NCBI RefSeq assembly: GCF_000974485.1
Contig: NZ_BBOM01000010.1
Location: forward strand, 186,001-250,000
Reading direction: 5' to 3'
From: Streptomyces sp. NBRC 109706
Lineage (GTDB): Bacteria; Actinomycetota; Actinomycetes; Streptomycetales; Streptomycetaceae
Length of the DNA: 64,000 nt
In this document: positions 63,781 to 64,000 of the stretch, one piece after another
Position numbering within the stretch: the stretch's first letter is position 1
How the letters are laid out: each line of letters starts with the position of its first letter
Position numbers and translations under genes: made by a program
The notes under the pieces: generated by a model
Seen by the model: the letters and a program-made list of their open reading frames with translations, nothing else
Told to the model about the DNA's origin: nothing
Databases searched by the model: none

Positions 63781-64000
63781 GCATCGAGGCGCTGAACTAC
63801 GCCGTGAGAGTCCGGGTAGGCGACCTGACGGCGAAATTTGTTCTCGGCCGTCTGGCCGACCGCGCTGACGAGCGCTACTCCTGCTACCCCTCGGTCCCGC
63901 TGCTGGCCGCCGAGGCCGAGAAATCACCGCGCGTCATCCAGCGGGCGCTGGCCACGCTCCGCACGTTGGGTCTGGTCTCCGACCGTGTGACCATGCGCGC
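63778..64000 (+). CDS. Helix-turn-helix replication-type protein (partial, runs off window)
   Basis: First 74 residues only. NYAVRVRVGDLTAKFVLGRL then CYPSVPLLAAEAEKSPRVIQ and RALATLRTLGLVSDRV form the HTH_36-type winged helix (K-F-V-L ... Y-P-S-V-P-x-LA) that opens many phage and plasmid replication initiators or DnaD-like loaders. The GTG overlaps the previous stop. The rest, and probably the recombination genes, lie beyond the window. Confidence 0.7.

Noticed and set aside
1..64000. CRISPR array, rRNA or tRNA genes
   Set aside because: No regularly spaced 25-40 bp repeats with unique spacers and no conserved rRNA/tRNA segments were seen. The 12-bp repeats at 49405 and the GTTGC words are too short and have no spacers.

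Overview
The window is high-GC actinobacterial DNA, with frequent GTG/TTG starts, 4-nt start/stop overlaps (GTGA, ATGA, TGATG) and Streptomyces-like accessory families. Only the first ~1.62 kb looks like host chromosome. It is a secreted ThuA / PQQ-sugar-dehydrogenase gene that stops abruptly in a conserved stretch, where a large integrated element appears to begin. The element then runs to the right edge, so its right end, and presumably its integrase, lie outside. I read it as a siphovirus-type prophage, or a prophage/integrative-element hybrid, of a streptomycete or related actinomycete. Genus cannot be fixed from the sequence.

Layout. (1) 1.65-12.8 kb is a cargo arm: a GIY-YIG-like protein, an NLR-like STAND ATPase with an N-terminal amyloid-type motif coupled to a broken EEP-fold nuclease, a regulatory run (degenerate DUF574-type methyltransferase, zinc-ribbon proteins, a paralog pair, XRE regulator, HAD hydrolase, PP2C phosphatase), and a protein-isoaspartate-methyltransferase homolog coupled to a 47-aa peptide. 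(2) 12.8-16.1 kb, minus strand, is lysis: membrane/coiled-coil proteins, holin-like protein, DEDD exonuclease, amidase endolysin. (3) 16.2-41.2 kb is virion morphogenesis: small and large terminase (+), an inverted block (-) with a gp10-like protein, MuF/protease fusion, portal and DUF1360 protein, then on + the major capsid protein, PKD protein, head-tail connectors, tail chaperones, tape measure, minor tail proteins including a beta-propeller/Gp37 fusion, a GDPD-like tail protein and a glycosyltransferase. A TnpB element sits at the stop codon of the beta-propeller tail gene.

(4) 41.2-48.1 kb holds small membrane proteins, a lipoprotein, a tandem winged-helix regulator, a Nudix hydrolase, two DUF6221 proteins (one apparently frameshifted at a 7-nt homopolymer) and small hypotheticals. 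(5) 48.1-58.8 kb, minus strand, resembles actinobacterial plasmid/integrative-element modules: a nucleoside deoxyribosyltransferase-like protein, HIT protein, membrane proteins, T5orf172 protein, DUF2637 protein with coiled coil and C-terminal HTH, DUF4097 protein, a chain of tiny proteins, and an excisionase-like protein. Two DNA-level repeat systems sit here: a 12-bp iteron-like array and a dense GTTGC/GCAAC array. (6) 58.9-64 kb, plus strand, carries a GntR/UTRA (KorSA-like) regulator divergent from the excisionase, then DUF6907, DUF5131 (Gp37/Gp68), a stand-alone GGDEF protein and the start of a helix-turn-helix replication-type protein.

Working together: the KorSA-like regulator and excisionase probably control mobilisation and the replication-side operon. 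The virion genes build a long-tailed phage. The left arm and the islands around 42-49 kb carry accessory genes for defence, signalling and nucleotide metabolism. No rRNA, tRNA, CRISPR array or integrase was found in the window.
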